Source: Neoceratodus forsteri | Lineage: Eukaryota > Chordata > Ceratodontiformes > Ceratodontidae | Direction of reading: 5' to 3' | Assembly: GCA_016271365.2 (NCBI GenBank) | Contig: CM057452.1 | Coordinates: forward strand, 830,272,001-830,336,000 | Length of the DNA stretch: 64,000 nt | Shown here: piece after piece, positions 61,936 to 64,000 of the stretch | Position numbering within the stretch: the first letter of the stretch is position 1 | Layout of the letters: each line of letters begins with the position of its first letter | Translations under genes and position numbers: made by a program | The notes under the pieces: generated by a model | What the model saw: the letters and a program-made list of their open reading frames with translations, nothing else | Told to the model about the DNA's origin: nothing | Database searches by the model: none

Positions 61936-63157
61936 CTACTTGTTGGAGAAAGAGTGTGTTGGATGCGCAAATCTGAGAACCATTACCTGATCTCCAACTT
62001 GCCAATCCACTTCTTGTGCATGTTTGTCAAACTGAATTTTGGACTGTTGCTGGGCCTTGCCCATGCAGTTTGTGGCATAGAAATGAGTGTGTATTAGGTC
62101 TTTTCTCAACTTTTCCACATGTTGATCCACAGAGACACGATCTGCAGTGGGGGTGTGCAGGTCAAACAACAGGTGTTCAGGTAATCTAGTACTTATGCCA
62201 GTCATCACCTCAAAGGGTGTCAACTGAGTGATGGCTGAGGGTGGGCCCCTAATTGCCATAAGGAGTAATGGCAGTAGAGGATCCTAGTCCTTGGGATTAT
62301 CCTCAATAAATTTGGAAAGCATTTGCTTAATCCATCTGTTGGCCCTCTCTACTTGACCTGATGATTGTGCGTGGTACGGTATGTGGAACTTTTGGTGAAC
62401 TCTAAGGAGTTCAGGGGGTTCTTTCATCAACTCACCTGTAAAACTGGTTCCTTTGTCGGAGACCACCTTAAGAGGTAGGCCCCACCTGGAGAAAATCTGT
62501 TCCACCAGGATTTTGGCAGTGGCTTTTGCAGTGCATGTCTTGGTGGGGAAAGCCTCAACCCACTTAGAAAAGAGATCAGTTACCACAAGGGCATATTTGT
62601 TATTCCTACTGGTATTGGTGAGGGGACCAATAAAATCTGTAAAGCATGCCAAGGGCCAGAATGTCTTTGTGGTAGTAACTTGGCATTTTTTTGGTAGGGA
62701 TTGGGTTGTTTTGCTTACAAACAAGACAGTTATCTATGTACTGTTTGACGTCCTTAGTGATACCAGGCCACCAGGCTGCGGTGTTGAGCCTTTGGAGTGT
62801 GTTTTCCACTCCCTGGTGTCCACCAGTGGGGGTATCATGTACTTGGTGCAAATATTCAGACCGAAGATGATGAAGGACCACCCACAATTTTGTGGTGGTG
62901 TCATCTGGTTGATACCAAATGAGCTTGTCATCCGGGGACAAGTGTAACTTACCTTCATGCCTTTGATATGGGTTGTGGGCAGGTAGGTTCTTCTCGGTGC
63001 CTTTGTCCAGAAATCTGAACACATCCTTGAGTTCAGAGTCAGCATGCTTGGCTTCTGACAAATCCAAGGGGGAGAAGGGTTCAGGTTTCTTCCTGATGGC
63101 TGCAATGTGCACAGCTGTTCTGGCTTCTGGATGGTTCATCATCCAGATGTTCCCCCC
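61936..63157 (-). pseudogene. Retroviral integrase
   Basis: Zinc-binding HHCC module (GGHQGVENTLQRLN ... CLVCKQNN, about 62730-62850). Catalytic core: ACFTDFIGPL with the first Asp, VVSDKGTSFTG with the second, and SSGQVERANRW with the Glu, exactly 35 residues after the second Asp (DD35E). The C-terminal part has PSAITQLTPFEVMTG and DWQVGDQVMVL. Integrase inserts viral DNA. Lesions: an extra A in an A-run at about 62690-62700 shifts the frame, and an in-frame TAG lies at 62284-62286. Confidence 0.85.
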
Positions 63158-64000
63158 TCAGGCCCCTTCCTTAGCAAGGGTGTCAGCTGTGTCATTGAAG
63201 GCATGATAGGGGTCATGTATGGAGTGGGCTTTAACCTTGTGTACATAGAGTTTGTGTGTAAATTTCTGTGCCAGTGAATGAATGTATATTTCCGGTTCCT
63301 TGTGTTTCACTGGGGTGTCGTCAGAAGAGGTAAAGGAGTTCTTCTGCCAGAAAGGGAGAAATTCTGTATGAGAACAACAAACCCAGTTAGAGTCTGTAAA
63401 AATGATGGTATCCCCGGTTCCATGCCGGATGAACTCGAGGGCACAGGCCACCGCTGCCATTTCTGCATACTGTGATGATGCTACACTGCAACATTTGAAA
63501 ATTTTAAGAGTCTTACCAGAAGGGTAAACCACAAATATACCTATTCCTGCTATCTGCTATCTGATCTCCCTGATAATAGCAGGCTGATCCGTCTGTAAAA
63601 ACACGACACAATGAGGTGTTCTCAAGTAATTGTGGTGTAGTAGGAAGGAAAGTTCCTGGATCTGGTAGATCAGGTGGCTGCAGTGTACAGTCATGTGGTT
63701 CTCCTTGGAAAAGGAGACCATGCACCAGCATGGATGGCATTTTGGTTAAGTGAACCTTGATATCCCTATCCTGGAGAAGGAAGGACCAGTGTGTCAGTCT
63801 GGTATTAGAGACTGATCCATCCTTTACTCTGTCTGAGAGTAGGAAGGTTGTAGGGGTGTGGTTTGTATTGATGATCAGAGGGGAGTACCCAATGACATAC
63901 AAAAACTGCTTGACAGCCCAGTAGGTAGCCAGAAGGTTCCTTTCACAAAGGCTGTACTTCTGTTCCACTGGGGTCAAGAGCTGTGATGCATATGCAATGG
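63158..64000 (-). pseudogene. Retroviral RT end and RNase H
   Basis: RT connection region (63700-63977: TPVEQKYSLCERNLLATYWA, INTNHTPTTFLL) leads to RNase H, which removes the RNA of the hybrid: FTDGSACYY (first Asp), QYAEMAAVACAL (Glu), FTDSNWVC (Asp), and a NDTADTLAKEGA end (Asp). All four acidic positions are visible. A 7-bp tandem duplication at about 63548-63561 (CTGCTAT twice) shifts the frame, and an in-frame TGA (63158-63160) separates RNase H from integrase. The RT catalytic centre is beyond the right edge. Confidence 0.8.

Larger units (their letters stand above)
56821..64000 (-). mobile_element. Class I (gamma/epsilon-like) endogenous retrovirus, 3' part
   Basis: Minus-strand provirus entering from the right edge. 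In order: end of RT, RNase H, integrase (63990 to 61936), env (about 61570-57823), polypurine tract (57754-57764), 3' LTR (57753-56821). Gag, protease, most of RT and the 5' LTR lie beyond the window. The integrase C terminus and the RT-RNase H connection resemble the gamma/epsilon group. A transmembrane env part of at least 300 residues is longer than in gammaretroviruses. Damage consists of a few stops and small indels, one LTR and one SINE. Ordinary old proviral copy; not intact. Confidence 0.8.

Overview
This window looks like nuclear DNA of a vertebrate. I see no recognisable host gene: almost every coding-looking stretch belongs to a transposable element. The mix is CR1, L2 and two further Jockey-type non-LTR retrotransposon lineages, CORE-type (MIR-like) tRNA SINEs, solo LTRs, and a class I endogenous retrovirus. 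This points to a CR1/L2-rich tetrapod. A satellite with a hammerhead ribozyme and an snRNA-type promoter recalls the classic newt satellite 2, so an amphibian (salamander or caecilian) is my favoured guess. A lepidosaur or turtle cannot be excluded from sequence alone.

Layout. 1-8285: an old CR1 (copy 1) carries a nested minus-strand LINE (family X, with an unbroken 624-codon reverse transcriptase frame) and a nested younger CR1 (copy 2). 8286-16961: CR1 copies 3 and 4 sit head to tail, followed by two CR1 3' ends facing each other. Copy 3 is nearly full length, with an esterase-type ORF1 and an endonuclease/RT ORF2. 16966-21360: a CORE-SINE, then a near full-length minus-strand L2 with a repeated 5' region. 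21361-24990: CR1 scraps, SINEs, a 2-kb solo LTR (family A) with a perfect 4-bp target duplication, and a LINE X-related fragment. 25035-31685: two minus-strand CR1 copies, one interrupted by a plus-strand LINE X copy. 33288-36630: a minus-strand Rex1/Babar-like LINE (family Y) with a SINE inserted in its RT.

36640-46155 is a Russian-doll locus. A decayed Ty3/gypsy-like gag-protease fragment is split by an L2. The L2 is split by a 3.28-kb insert of about nine 370-bp tandem units. On the minus strand each unit encodes a type I hammerhead ribozyme motif, and most also carry an octamer and a PSE-like element at snRNA-gene spacing. The insert has 15-bp target site duplications and an inverted 5' end, as expected for LINE-mediated twin priming of a concatemeric RNA. 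This is the most exciting system in the window.

46156-56820 holds a second family A solo LTR (minus), a (GATA)n block, a third copy of a ~490-bp SINE (family S3), CR1 and another LINE fragment, a possible degenerate Penelope-type hammerhead end, and about 3.5 kb with no recognised gene. 56821-64000 is the 3' half of a minus-strand class I (gamma/epsilon-like) endogenous retrovirus: reverse transcriptase end, RNase H, integrase, env and 3' LTR. It runs off the right edge. Its env is split by an unrelated plus-strand solo LTR (family B) and its 3' LTR by a SINE.

How the parts work together: CR1, L2 and LINE X/Y are sources of RT and endonuclease. The SINEs, and probably the ribozyme satellite, are non-autonomous passengers that need such machinery. 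Element boundaries were judged by eye against the other copies in the window and may be off by tens of bases, except where target duplications fix them.
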